Positions 51,860 through 59,906 of a stretch of 64,000 bases of DNA are shown one piece after another (the first letter of the stretch is position 1; every line of letters starts with the position of its first letter). Below the pieces are notes generated by a model. That model worked only from the letters and a program-made list of their open reading frames with translations, was not told the origin of the DNA and did not search any database. The translations under genes and the position numbers were made by a program. Source of the DNA: Aestuariivirga sp047600585 (GTDB lineage: Bacteria > Pseudomonadota > Alphaproteobacteria > Rhizobiales > Aestuariivirgaceae). The stretch is taken from assembly GCF_047600585.1 (NCBI RefSeq), contig NZ_JASGKP010000001.1, positions 2,914,001-2,978,000 on the forward strand, in the 5' to 3' direction.

Positions 51860-53785
51860 TCACTTCTTGTCGTCGTCCTTCACTTCTTCGAAGTCGGCGT
51901 CGAGCACGTCATCTTCATCCGCGGCGTTGCCCGAGGACTTGCCAGAAGACGCGCCGTCGGCACCATCAGCGTTGGCGGCTCCGGCCTGCTTGTACATGGC
52001 CTCGCCGAGCTTCATCGCAGCCTGGGCCAGTGCGGTGGTCTTGCTGCTGATCTCGGCGGCATCGCCGCTTTCGATCGCAGCCTTCACATCGGCAATGGCA
52101 GCCTCGGCAGCCGACTTGTCGGCGTCGGAGACCTTGTCGCCCAGATCGGCGAGCGTCTTGTTGGTGGAGTGGATGAGGCCTTCGGCCTGGTTCTTCGCTT
52201 CCACCAGATCCTTGCGCTTCTTGTCCTCGGCGGCGTTGGCTTCCGCTTCCTTGACCATCTTGTCGATCTCGGCGTCAGAGAGACCACCCGAGGCCTGGAT
52301 GCGGATCTGCTGTTCCTTGTTCGTGGCCTTGTCCTTGGCGGACACGTTCACGATACCGTTGGCATCGATGTCGAAGGTGACCTCGATCTGCGGAATGCCG
52401 CGCGGCGCCATGGGAATGCCCATGAGGTCGAACTGGCCGAGCATCTTGTTGTCGGCCGCCATTTCACGCTCGCCCTGGAAGACGCGGATGGTCACGGCCG
52501 TCTGGTTGTCGTCAGCGGTCGAGAACACCTGGCTCTTCTTGGTCGGGATCGTGGTGTTGCGGTCGATGAGGCGGGTGAACACGCCACCCAGCGTTTCGAT
52601 GCCGAGCGACAGCGGGGTCACGTCGAGCAGGAGAACGTCCTTCACTTCGCCCTTGAGCACGCCGGCCTGAATGGCGGCACCGATGGCCACCACTTCGTCC
52701 GGGTTCACGCCCTTGTGCGGCTCCTTGCCGAAGAACTGCTTCACCACCTCGATGACCTTGGGCATGCGGGTCATGCCGCCCACCAGAACGACTTCATCGA
52801 TCTGGCCTGCGGTGACGCCGGCATCCTTGAGGGCCTGGCGGCAGGGCTCGACCGTCTTCTGGATGAGGTCATCCACAAGGGCTTCGAGCTTGGCGCGGGT
52901 CATCTTCATGGTGAGATGCTTCGGGCCCGAGGCATCGGCGGTGATGAACGGCAGGTTCACTTCCGTCTGCATCGAGGACGAGAGCTCGATCTTGGCCTTT
53001 TCGGCCGCTTCCTTCAGACGCTGCAGGGCGAGCTTGTCCTTGCGGAGGTCGATGCCCTGCTCCTTCTTGAACTCGTCGGCGAGGTAGTCGACGATGCGCA
53101 TGTCGAAGTCTTCACCGCCGAGGAAGGTGTCGCCGTTCGTCGACTTCACTTCGAAGACGCCGTCGCCGATTTCGAGGATGGAGATATCGAAGGTGCCGCC
53201 GCCGAGGTCATAGACCGCGATGGTGCCGGCTTCCTTCTTGTCGAGGCCGTAGGCGAGTGCCGCCGCCGTCGGCTCGTTGATGATGCGGAGCACTTCGAGG
53301 CCGGCGATCTTGCCGGCGTCCTTGGTGGCCTGGCGCTGGGAGTCGTTGAAGTAGGCGGGAACGGTGATGACCGCCTGGGTCACGGGCTCGCCCAGATAGC
53401 GCTCGGCCGTTTCCTTCATCTTGGTGAGGGTGTAGGCGGAGATCTGCGAGGGCGCGAACTTGCTGCCGCGGCTTTCCACCCAGGCGTCGCCGTTGTCGGC
53501 CTTGACGATGTTGTAGGGAACAAGCTTCTTGTCCTTGGCCACCATGGGGTCTTCCATGCGGCGGCCAATGAGGCGCTTGATCGCGAAGAATGTGTTTTCC
53601 GGGTTGGTGACGGCCTGGCGCTTGGCTGGCTGGCCCACCAGGTTTTCGCCGTCTGCAGTGAAGGCCACGATCGAGGGAGTGGTGCGTGCACCTTCCGCGT
53701 TCTCGATCACCTTCGGGTTCTTGCCTTCCATGACCGCGACGCACGAGTTCGTGGTGCCAAGGTCAATGCCGATCACTTTAGCCAT
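51860..53785 (-). CDS. dnaK: Chaperone protein DnaK (Hsp70)
   Basis: A 641-residue Hsp70. Seen: MAKVIGIDLGTTNSCVAVME at the N-terminus, VITVPAYFNDSQRQATKDAG, IAVYDLGGGTFDISI, VVLVGGMTRMPKVIEVV and a C-terminal acidic DADFEEVKDDDKK. It works with DnaJ and GrpE in folding and in RpoH turnover. A heat-shock-like promoter lies 127 bases upstream (53912-53940). grpE is 3 kb away in the hrcA operon. Confidence 0.99.
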   Translation of the reverse strand: MAKVIGIDLGTTNSCVAVMEGKNPKVIENAEGARTTPSIVAFTADGENLVGQPAKRQAVTNPENTFFAIKRLIGRRMEDPMVAKDKKLVPYNIVKADNGDAWVESRGSKFAPSQISAYTLTKMKETAERYLGEPVTQAVITVPAYFNDSQRQATKDAGKIAGLEVLRIINEPTAAALAYGLDKKEAGTIAVYDLGGGTFDISILEIGDGVFEVKSTNGDTFLGGEDFDMRIVDYLADEFKKEQGIDLRKDKLALQRLKEAAEKAKIELSSSMQTEVNLPFITADASGPKHLTMKMTRAKLEALVDDLIQKTVEPCRQALKDAGVTAGQIDEVVLVGGMTRMPKVIEVVKQFFGKEPHKGVNPDEVVAIGAAIQAGVLKGEVKDVLLLDVTPLSLGIETLGGVFTRLIDRNTTIPTKKSQVFSTADDNQTAVTIRVFQGEREMAADNKMLGQFDLMGIPMAPRGIPQIEVTFDIDANGIVNVSAKDKATNKEQQIRIQASGGLSDAEIDKMVKEAEANAAEDKKRKDLVEAKNQAEGLIHSTNKTLADLGDKVSDADKSAAEAAIADVKAAIESGDAAEISSKTTALAQAAMKLGEAMYKQAGAANADGADGASSGKSSGNAADEDDVLDADFEEVKDDDKK

Positions 53786-53982
53786 TTCAGTCCTCCTGTG
53801 GCAGACGGCTGTGAACTGCCCCTTCGGGCCTCCGTCCGGTGCCGCCTCCGATGTTCAAAAAGCCCCGGAAAACGGCTGGGTTTTGCCCGCGTCATTCCGG
53901 CGTTCGGGGCGTATATAGTGAGGCCGTCCGGGCCTATCAAGGATTCGTGAATGTCCCCGGAGCGGGCAATTCTGCCGCATCC
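53786..53982. other. dnaK upstream region
   Basis: Only the dnaK promoter and long 5' leader are visible. The leader carries GGGGCTTTTTGAACATCGGAG and an AGGAGG-type site just before the dnaK ATG. Confidence 0.6.
53912..53940 (-). promoter_or_regulatory. Heat-shock-like dnaK promoter
   Basis: On the minus strand CCTTGATA, 17 bases, TATATA. CTTG at -35 and the spacing fit an RpoH-type or sigma-70 promoter of alphaproteobacteria. Confidence 0.55.
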
Positions 53983-54354
53983 TTAAAGCAGGACGACGCT
54001 CTCCTGCTCGTTGGGATCGGTCCGGGCGATGACCGCCCGGGCGGGCTTGTCCGTGGGGTTGTAGGGCTGGTGCGGCATCCCCGGCGGAATGTAGAGGAAG
54101 TCCCCCTGCTTCACCCGCATGACCTGGTCGAGCTTGGGGCCGTACAGCATCTCGCTTTCCCCCTCCAGCATGAAGATCGCCGTTTCGTGGGACTCGTGAT
54201 AGTGCGGCTTCGCCTTTGCACCGGGCGGCATGGTGAGCATGTGCATGCAGATGCCGGTCGAGCCCGCCGTCTCGGCCGAGATCCCGGAAAAATAGTCGAG
54301 GCCCTGCTTGCCATGGAAGGCTTCGCCGCTTCGCACCAGTTTGCAGTCTTTCAT
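53983..54354 (-). CDS. Cupin-domain protein
   Basis: A 123-residue single-domain cupin. The start ATG 54354 follows a GAGG-containing stretch and leaves room for the divergent alkB start; longer starts would overlap it. Seen: the metal-ligand cupin motif 1 PHYHESHETAIFMLEGESEM and motif 2 QGDFLYIPPGMPHQPYN. Small cupins bind metals or sugars; some act as oxygenases or isomerases. No specific role can be given. It is divergent from alkB with 53 bases between. Confidence 0.88.
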   Translation of the reverse strand: MKDCKLVRSGEAFHGKQGLDYFSGISAETAGSTGICMHMLTMPPGAKAKPHYHESHETAIFMLEGESEMLYGPKLDQVMRVKQGDFLYIPPGMPHQPYNPTDKPARAVIARTDPNEQESVVLL

Positions 54355-54407
54355 CCCATACCTCATCCAAGCTTGAGCCCCGTGGGCAGGGTCCCTATCA
54401 TTTGCAT

Positions 54408-55031
54408 ATGGTGACGACAATCCGGGAGGGGATCAGCTTTTTTCCCCAGTACTTCGATGCAAGCGCCCAGGCAGCCCTGGTGGAGGCGATCCGCGCCGCG
54501 GCACGGGCCGCGCCCTTGTTCACGCCGGAAATGCCCAAGACGGGCAAGCCCTTCAGCGTGCGCATGACCAACATGGGAACGCTAGGCTGGGTCTCCGACC
54601 AGGCGCGCGGCTACCGCTACCAGGCGACCCATCCGGGCACGGGCGAGCCTTGGCCCGCGATGCCGGAGATGCTGCTTGCGCTCTGGCGGGATGTCTCGGG
54701 CTATGCCCATCCGCCGGAAGCCTGCCTCGTGAATTTCTATTCCGGCTCGGCCAAGATGGGCCTGCATCAGGACCGCGACGAGCAGGCCCTCGATGCGCCC
54801 GTGGTTTCCGTCTCGCTCGGCGATACCGCACTCTTCCGCATCGGCGGCAACGAGCGCGGCGGCAAGACGCAATCGCTGAAGCTTGCTTCCGGTGATGTGC
54901 TCGCCTTCGGCGGTCCGGCGCGGCTCTGCTTTCACGGCATCGACCGTATCTATCCCGGCACCTCGACGCTGCTCAAGGATGGCGGGCGGATCAACCTCAC
55001 CCTGCGGCGCGTGACAAAGCCGTCCACCTGA
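54408..55031 (+). CDS. alkB: Alkylated DNA repair dioxygenase AlkB
   Basis: AlkB oxidatively demethylates 1-methyladenine and 3-methylcytosine in DNA and RNA using Fe(II) and 2-oxoglutarate. The protein is 207 residues from ATG 54408. Seen: the iron ligands His120 and Asp122 in GLHQDRDE, His176 in CFHGIDR, and the 2-oxoglutarate Arg194 and Arg200 in GGRINLTLR, with the flip-loop MTNMGTLGW. The usual E. coli layout is kept. No ada gene is adjacent here. Confidence 0.96.
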   Translation: MVTTIREGISFFPQYFDASAQAALVEAIRAAARAAPLFTPEMPKTGKPFSVRMTNMGTLGWVSDQARGYRYQATHPGTGEPWPAMPEMLLALWRDVSGYAHPPEACLVNFYSGSAKMGLHQDRDEQALDAPVVSVSLGDTALFRIGGNERGGKTQSLKLASGDVLAFGGPARLCFHGIDRIYPGTSTLLKDGGRINLTLRRVTKPST

Positions 55032-55051
55032 ACTGACCAATGGAGTGTCCC

Positions 55052-55627
55052 ATGCGCCTCGTTCTTTCCGTCCTTGCCGTCCTGCTGCTTGCCGTTCCCG
55101 CAAGGGCCGATGGCGCGCTGCAATCGCTGATCACGCCGGACGACAAGGCGCGCCTCGAGCAGTTCGATGCGGTGAAGGCCAAGGCGCTCGCCGATGCGCG
55201 GGCGCAGGGTGCCGCCGCCGACGTCAAGGTGCTGGAGGCGGCACTGGCGGGCACGCCCATGGCGGTCGAGGGTGATTTCGATGCCAAGGGAAAATGGAAA
55301 TGCCGGACGATCAAGATGGGCGGCGGCCTGCCGCTCACCGTCTATGCGCCGTTCAAGTGCGCGATCAGCGATGATGGCTCGGGCTGGTTCCTGAAGAAGA
55401 CGTCAGGCTCGCAGCGCACCCAGGGCCGCTTCTATACGGAGTCAGCCACGCGGATGATTTATCTCGGCGCCGGCCACATCTGGGACGAGCCGCCGCGCAA
55501 GTACGGCGACGACCTGAAGGAAAACCAGGTGGCGGTGGTGGAACGGCTCGGCAAGAACCGCCTCGTGCTGCAGTTCCCCAAACCGGCCTACGAGTCCGAC
55601 TTTGATCTGCTGGTGCTGGAGAGGTAG
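55052..55627 (+). CDS. DUF4893 periplasmic protein
   Basis: A 191-residue exported protein. The ATG at 55052 (GGAG upstream) begins a signal peptide (about 1-20, RLVLSVLAVLLLAVPARADG). Seen: the DUF4893 stretch GDFDAKGKWKCRTIKMGGG, YAPFKCAISDDG, GRFYTESATRMIYLGAGH and a C-terminal ESDFDLLVLER. Function unknown; found mainly in alphaproteobacteria. It follows alkB by 20 bases and may share its transcript. Confidence 0.88.
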   Translation: MRLVLSVLAVLLLAVPARADGALQSLITPDDKARLEQFDAVKAKALADARAQGAAADVKVLEAALAGTPMAVEGDFDAKGKWKCRTIKMGGGLPLTVYAPFKCAISDDGSGWFLKKTSGSQRTQGRFYTESATRMIYLGAGHIWDEPPRKYGDDLKENQVAVVERLGKNRLVLQFPKPAYESDFDLLVLER

Positions 55628-55924
55628 GGCGCAGATCTCCCAAACTCTCCATGCCCGGCCTTGAGCACTCGCGCTCATTCTCCAATCCGTCATTCCGGAC
55701 GCGCAACACTTGATCGAGCGAAAGCGAGATGTCCCAAACTCTCCATGCCCGGCCTCGAGCCGGGCATCCAGTTGAGCGACTGACGTGGACAACCGGGTCA
55801 AGCCCGGTCGTGGAGAGAGAAAGTGGATGCGTCTCTCCCGGCGCGGGGCCCGGTGCCTTGCGGCACCTCCCGCGCGTGCGTCAGGCGGTGAAGCGCCACC
55901 GGCGCTTCACGTGGAGCGCCTGAC
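55628..55924. repeat. 297-base gap of repeats
   Basis: No gene is visible. The gap contains a truncated and a complete copy of the TGCCCGGC...GCCGGGCA element (55660s and 55747-55770s), an inverted remnant of the GTCATTCCGGACGCG... type (about 55687-55733) and a strong hairpin (55880-55924). Confidence 0.75.
55880..55924. repeat. Nested 45-base hairpin after the DUF1508 gene
   Basis: Outer arms GTCAGGCG (55880-55887) and CGCCTGAC (55917-55924), inner arms GTGAAGCGCC (55888-55897) and GGCGCTTCAC (55901-55910) around ACC, with GTGGAG bulged. It abuts the stop codon on the minus strand; no T-run follows, so a standard terminator is unlikely. Confidence 0.8.
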
Positions 55925-56230
55925 TTACCCCTTCCACCCGTTCATCTTGGCGTTGTTCTTGGCGGCGGCGGGGGAGGAGAAAGCTTCCGTGCTCTTGCCC
56001 ACCTGCTTGCCGTTCGCGGTGGAGAAGCAGCGCCAGCGGCTCTTGCCGGACTTGTCCTTGTAGAATTCCCACTTGTCGGCGGCAGTGTCGCGATTGGCGT
56101 TGGCTTCGCAATCCTTCCTGGCGGCGTAGCTCTCGGAGGATGCACCGACGATCTCGCCGTTGGAGGCGGTACGGCGCCAGCGGAAGCCGCCGCTCTTGTC
56201 CTTGTAGATCTCAAGCTTGTAGTCAGACAT
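55925..56230 (-). CDS. YegP/DUF1508 family protein
   Basis: A 101-residue protein of two tandem DUF1508 units (about 1-50 and 52-98). Each has the YKDKSGxxRWR core: YKLEIYKDKSGGFRWRRTAS and WEFYKDKSGKSRWRCFSTAN. Family members form small beta-rich modules; function unknown. The start at ATG 56230 (MSDYKLEIY) is preferred. A 45-base hairpin sits right after its stop. Confidence 0.92.
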   Translation of the reverse strand: MSDYKLEIYKDKSGGFRWRRTASNGEIVGASSESYAARKDCEANANRDTAADKWEFYKDKSGKSRWRCFSTANGKQVGKSTEAFSSPAAAKNNAKMNGWKG

Positions 56231-56346
56231 GGTCAAACCCCAGTTATGTGTGGACCCTCTCCACCACCATTGCTGGAACCATGACCCGGAGTCTGTCCAG
56301 TGCCGGACAGTGTTCTCAACAGGAGATTTGCATCAGGAGGCGGACC

Positions 56347-56736
56347 TCAACCGCCGGCATCCACGTGCCACCAGCGTGGCCGCTGACCCTTGAAGGAATG
56401 GGCCACGGGCTTGAGCGCCACGAGCGCCGGCTTGTCGAACACGCCCGTGACCAGCGCCACCACCGGTGCATCGTCGATCGCTCCGAGAGACGAGCCGCAC
56501 TTCGGGCAAAAGGCGCGTGACGACATGGCCGAGGAGCGGAAGGTTGCCGGCGCTCCACCAGGACCCGTCCACGTCACCTTGTCTTTCGGAAACTCGACCC
56601 AGCTGACCGTCAGGCTGCCGGTGTGGCGCTGGCACATGCGGCAGGAGCAGGTGTGCGGCTTGCCGGGTTCGCCCTCCGCCTCGAAGCGGATGTGGCCACA
56701 GAGGCATCCACCCGTGAGGGGCCCCCGCGCCGCCAT
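56347..56736 (-). CDS. GFA (glutathione-dependent formaldehyde-activating) family protein
   Basis: A 129-residue zinc-binding CENP-V/GFA-domain protein from ATG 56736. Seen: GGCLCGHIRFEAEG, HTCSCRMCQRHTGS and FCPKCGSSLG, the Cys ligands for two zinc ions. The family carries the name from Gfa formaldehyde-glutathione synthase but most members are uncharacterised. It lies 4 bases after grpE and is probably the last gene of the hrcA operon. Confidence 0.93.
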   Translation of the reverse strand: MAARGPLTGGCLCGHIRFEAEGEPGKPHTCSCRMCQRHTGSLTVSWVEFPKDKVTWTGPGGAPATFRSSAMSSRAFCPKCGSSLGAIDDAPVVALVTGVFDKPALVALKPVAHSFKGQRPRWWHVDAGG

Positions 56737-56740
56737 GGGA

Positions 56741-57319
56741 TCAGCCCGCGGCCTTCGCCACGCCGACAAGCGCCGGACGCAGACAGCGTTCGCCCACGGC
56801 ATAGCCCGCCTGGATTTCCTGCATCACCGTGCCCGGCGGCTTTTCGCTGGTGGGCACCTCGAACATGGCCTGATGGAAATTGGGGTCGAACTTGGCGCCC
56901 ACCGTCTCCAGCCTGCGGATGTTGTGGCGCTGGAACACGGACAGCAGTTCGCGCTCAGTGATCTCGATGCCGTCGATGAACTTCTGGGTCTTGTCGTCGA
57001 TGCCGTCGCGGTTGTCGAAGGTGGCGAGGGCACGCGACAGGGTATCGGCCACCGAGAGCAGGTCGCGGGCGAAATTGCTGGCGGCATAGAGCGTCGCCTC
57101 GGCCTTCTCGCGCTCGAGGCGCTTCTTGGTGTTCTCGGACTCGGCGGCAAAGCGGAGCAGACGGTCCTTGCCCGCCGCCACTTCTTCCTTCAGCGCGGCG
57201 ATTTCGGCATCGCGCGGATCAAGCTCGGGCTCGAGCAGCGTGTCGGCCTCGGCCTTGGCAAGAAGTTCGTCCGCCGCAGCCTCAAGGTCGGCGTTGGCCT
57301 GTGCAGGGTTATCGCTCAT
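56741..57319 (-). CDS. grpE: Nucleotide exchange factor GrpE
   Basis: GrpE releases ADP from DnaK. From ATG 57319 the protein is 192 residues (a GTG/ATG further upstream is possible). Seen: the acidic N-terminus, a long coiled coil (DAEIAALKEEVAAGKDRLLR), then FAAESENTKKRLEREK and the beta domain with FDPNFHQAMFEV and GYAVGERCLRPALVGV. It is third in the hrcA operon, 101 bases after the reductase. Confidence 0.96.
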   Translation of the reverse strand: MSDNPAQANADLEAAADELLAKAEADTLLEPELDPRDAEIAALKEEVAAGKDRLLRFAAESENTKKRLEREKAEATLYAASNFARDLLSVADTLSRALATFDNRDGIDDKTQKFIDGIEITERELLSVFQRHNIRRLETVGAKFDPNFHQAMFEVPTSEKPPGTVMQEIQAGYAVGERCLRPALVGVAKAAG

Positions 57320-57420
57320 GTCTTCAACCGGATGATTTGGATTTTTGGGATTTATGGCCCGCATATCGGGGTTTGCGGCGCAAAAATCAAGCCGTTCGGT
57401 TGACGAGCGTCAGCTTGCTC

Positions 57421-58017
57421 TTAACCAACCGGCAGAGCGGCGATCCGGGCCCGCACTTTTGCCCTCATCTCGTCCACCCGAGCAGGCGAGAGCTTCTCGC
57501 AACCGTAGAAGGACAGGGCCGAAAATCGCGCTCCCGGCGCACAAGGCCCGAGCACGGCCCGCTTGAGCACACGCGTCACCGGGCGATTCAGAATAAGCCA
57601 GTCCACCCACCAGGGCGAACCCAGCGTGGTGATCACCAGCATGTGGCGGAGACCCTGAAGCCTGGGCCGCAACGGCCCCATGTCGGGGGCATGATCATAG
57701 GCGATACCCGGCGCCCAGACCCGGTCGATCCAGCCTTTCAGGATGGCCGGAAGCCCAAACCACCATGTGGGGAAGACGAGCACGATGGCGTCCGCCCACA
57801 GCAACTCCTCCGTTTCGGCCGAGACGGCGGAAGCATCGAAGCGGGTGTATTGCGTTTGGCGCTCATGCGCCGTGAGGGCGGGGGCAAAACCGTCCCGATA
57901 CAGGTCACGCCGCCTGACGTCGTGGCCACAGCGGCGAAGCTCCTCCTCCGCGGCTTGTGCCAGCGCGGCGTTGAGGCTGTCGGGCAGCGGATGCGCCAGC
58001 ACGAGCAGCGTCTTCAT
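57421..58017 (-). CDS. NAD(P)H-dependent flavodoxin-like quinone reductase
   Basis: A 198-residue NQO1/KefF-type flavodoxin-fold oxidoreductase that reduces quinones by two electrons. Seen: LLVLAHPLPDSLNAALA as the FMN loop, RRDLYRDGFAPALTAHE, IVLVFPTWWFGLPAILKGWI and DRVWAPGIAYD. It starts one base after the hrcA stop, so it is translationally linked to a heat-shock gene. That placement between hrcA and grpE is unusual; in many rhizobia grpE follows hrcA directly. It may defend against stress-produced quinones (inference). Confidence 0.92.
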   Translation of the reverse strand: MKTLLVLAHPLPDSLNAALAQAAEEELRRCGHDVRRRDLYRDGFAPALTAHERQTQYTRFDASAVSAETEELLWADAIVLVFPTWWFGLPAILKGWIDRVWAPGIAYDHAPDMGPLRPRLQGLRHMLVITTLGSPWWVDWLILNRPVTRVLKRAVLGPCAPGARFSALSFYGCEKLSPARVDEMRAKVRARIAALPVG

Positions 58018-58018
58018 G

Positions 58019-59107
58019 TCAGCCGATCAGCTTTCCCACCACCTTGGCGGTGTAGTCCACCATGGGAATGATGCGGGCGTAGTTGAGCCGTGTGGGCCCG
58101 ATGATGCCGAGCACGCCCACGATCTTTTCCTTCTCGTTGCGCAAGGGGGCGGCCACGAGGGAAGAGCCCGAGAGCGAGAACAGCCGGTTTTCCGAACCGA
58201 TGAAGATCCGCACCCCGTCGGCGTTCTCGGCAAGGCCGAGGAGATCCACGAGGTCGCGCTTGTTCTCGATGTCGTCGAAGAGGCGGCGCATGCGCTCGAG
58301 GTCGGTGATGGCGCTGGCGTTTTCCAGCAGGTTCGCCTGCCCGCGCACGATGAGCGAACGGTTGTCGCTCGCCCCGTCGCCACCCCAGATCGCAAGCCCG
58401 TCCTGCACGAGGCGGGCTGAAAGCTCGTCCAGCTCGGCCCGGAGCTTCTGCATCTCCTGGGCGATCAGGCTCTGCACCTCGTCCAGCGTGCGGCCCTGGG
58501 CCATGCTCGAGAGATAATTGGTGGCGCGCAGGAAGGCCGAGGCCGGAAGCCCCGGCGGCACGTCGATGACGCGGTTCTCGACCGTGCCGTCCTCGCCCAC
58601 GAGGATGACCAGCGCCCGGCCCGAGCCGAGGTTCACGAATTCGATATGCTTCAGCTTGGTGTTGAGCTTCGGCGTCAGCACCACACCAGCGCATTGCGAG
58701 AGGCCGGAGAGCAGCGTCGTCGCCTCGCCCAGCACATCCTCGGTGCGGCGCTGACGGTTCGAAGCGCGGATCTGGGCATCGATGGAGGCGCGTTCGGATT
58801 CGCTGATGGCGCCCACTTCGAGAAGCGAGTCCACGAAGAAGCGCAGGCCCACTTCGGTGGGAACACGGCCAGCGGAGGTATGGGGCGAATGGATGAGGCC
58901 CGCTTCCTCGAGGTCGCTCATCACGTTCCGCACGGACGCGGGCGAGAGCGTATTCGGCAGGACCTTGGAAATGGTGCGCGAGCCCACGGGCTCACCCGTT
59001 TCCAGGTAGGTGTCCACCAGCCGCCGGAAGATGTCGCGGCTGCGCTGGTCCAGCCCGGCGATGCCGGGCAGCTTTTCGTCCAGAGGTTTGGCCGGAAGGA
59101 GCGTCAT
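58019..59107 (-). CDS. hrcA: Heat-inducible transcription repressor HrcA
   Basis: HrcA binds CIRCE elements and represses groESL-type genes; it needs GroEL to fold. The protein is 362 residues from ATG 59107; the longer frame runs through rph. Seen: a winged helix with LETGEPVGSRTISK, TLSPASVRNVMSDLEEAGLI and HSPHTSAGRVPTEVGLRFFV, a long central domain and a C-terminal EKEKIVGVLGIIGPTRLNY. It is divergent from rph, its usual rhizobial neighbour. No CIRCE was found in the window; its targets are elsewhere. Confidence 0.97.
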   Translation of the reverse strand: MTLLPAKPLDEKLPGIAGLDQRSRDIFRRLVDTYLETGEPVGSRTISKVLPNTLSPASVRNVMSDLEEAGLIHSPHTSAGRVPTEVGLRFFVDSLLEVGAISESERASIDAQIRASNRQRRTEDVLGEATTLLSGLSQCAGVVLTPKLNTKLKHIEFVNLGSGRALVILVGEDGTVENRVIDVPPGLPASAFLRATNYLSSMAQGRTLDEVQSLIAQEMQKLRAELDELSARLVQDGLAIWGGDGASDNRSLIVRGQANLLENASAITDLERMRRLFDDIENKRDLVDLLGLAENADGVRIFIGSENRLFSLSGSSLVAAPLRNEKEKIVGVLGIIGPTRLNYARIIPMVDYTAKVVGKLIG

Positions 59108-59131
59108 GGGCAAAAGATAGAAAGCGGGTTG

Positions 59132-59164
59132 GCGGGGGTCAATGTCCGGAGTATGAACCCCCGC
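59132..59164. promoter_or_regulatory. Inverted repeat between hrcA and rph
   Basis: GCGGGGGT (59132-59139) and ACCCCCGC (59157-59164) lie in the 82-base divergent gap. Either an operator or an upstream leader hairpin for rph. Confidence 0.35.
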
Positions 59165-59189
59165 GCTCAACACAAAGGAAAGACCCAGA

Positions 59190-59906
59190 ATGCGCCCTTC
59201 CGGCCGGAAAGCCAACCAACTGCGCACCGTCAGCTTCACGCGCGGCTTCACCAAGCATGCCGAGGGCTCCTGCCTCGTCAAGTTCGGCGACACCCATGTG
59301 CTGGTCACCGCCTCCGTCGACGAGAAGGTGCCGCCGTGGCTCAAGGGCCAGGGCAAGGGCTGGGTGACGGCCGAATACGGCATGCTGCCGCGTGCCACCC
59401 ACGAGCGCACCCGCCGCGAGGCGGCCGCCGGCAAGCAGTCCGGCCGCACCCAGGAAATCCAGCGCCTGATCGGCCGGGCGCTGCGCGCCGTCGTCGACCT
59501 CAAGGCGCTCGGTGAACGCCAGATCACCCTCGACTGCGACGTGCTGCAGGCCGATGGCGGCACCCGCACGGCGGCGATCACCGGGGCCTGGATTGCACTC
59601 CATGATTGCCTCGGCGTGATGGTGAAGCGCGGCCTTCTTTCAGCCTCGCCGCTCCTCGACCATGTGGCCGCCATCTCCTGCGGCGTCCACGGCGGGCAGG
59701 CGGTGCTCGATCTCGACTATGCGGAAGATTCCACCGCCGGCACTGACGCCAACTTCGTCATGACCGGCAAGGGCGGCATCGTGGAAATCCAGGGAACGGC
59801 GGAAGGCGAACCCTTCAGCGAAGCCACACTGCATGACCTTCTGGCGCTCGCCCGTCAGGGCGTGTCGGAACTCGTGGCGCTGCAGAAACTTGCCATCGCG
59901 GGATGA
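59190..59906 (+). CDS. rph: Ribonuclease PH
   Basis: RNase PH trims the 3' ends of tRNA precursors using phosphate. The protein is 238 residues. Seen: MRPSGRKANQLRTVSFTRGF at the N-terminus, GDTHVLVTASVDEKVPPWL, YGMLPRATHERTRREAAAGK, the phosphate-binding region RSGRTQEIQRLIGRALRA (with Q/SGRTQEI), LDCDVLQADGGTRTAAITG and SCGVHGGQAVLDLDYAED. Overlaps rdgB by 4 bases (ATGA). Confidence 0.98.
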   Translation: MRPSGRKANQLRTVSFTRGFTKHAEGSCLVKFGDTHVLVTASVDEKVPPWLKGQGKGWVTAEYGMLPRATHERTRREAAAGKQSGRTQEIQRLIGRALRAVVDLKALGERQITLDCDVLQADGGTRTAAITGAWIALHDCLGVMVKRGLLSASPLLDHVAAISCGVHGGQAVLDLDYAEDSTAGTDANFVMTGKGGIVEIQGTAEGEPFSEATLHDLLALARQGVSELVALQKLAIAG

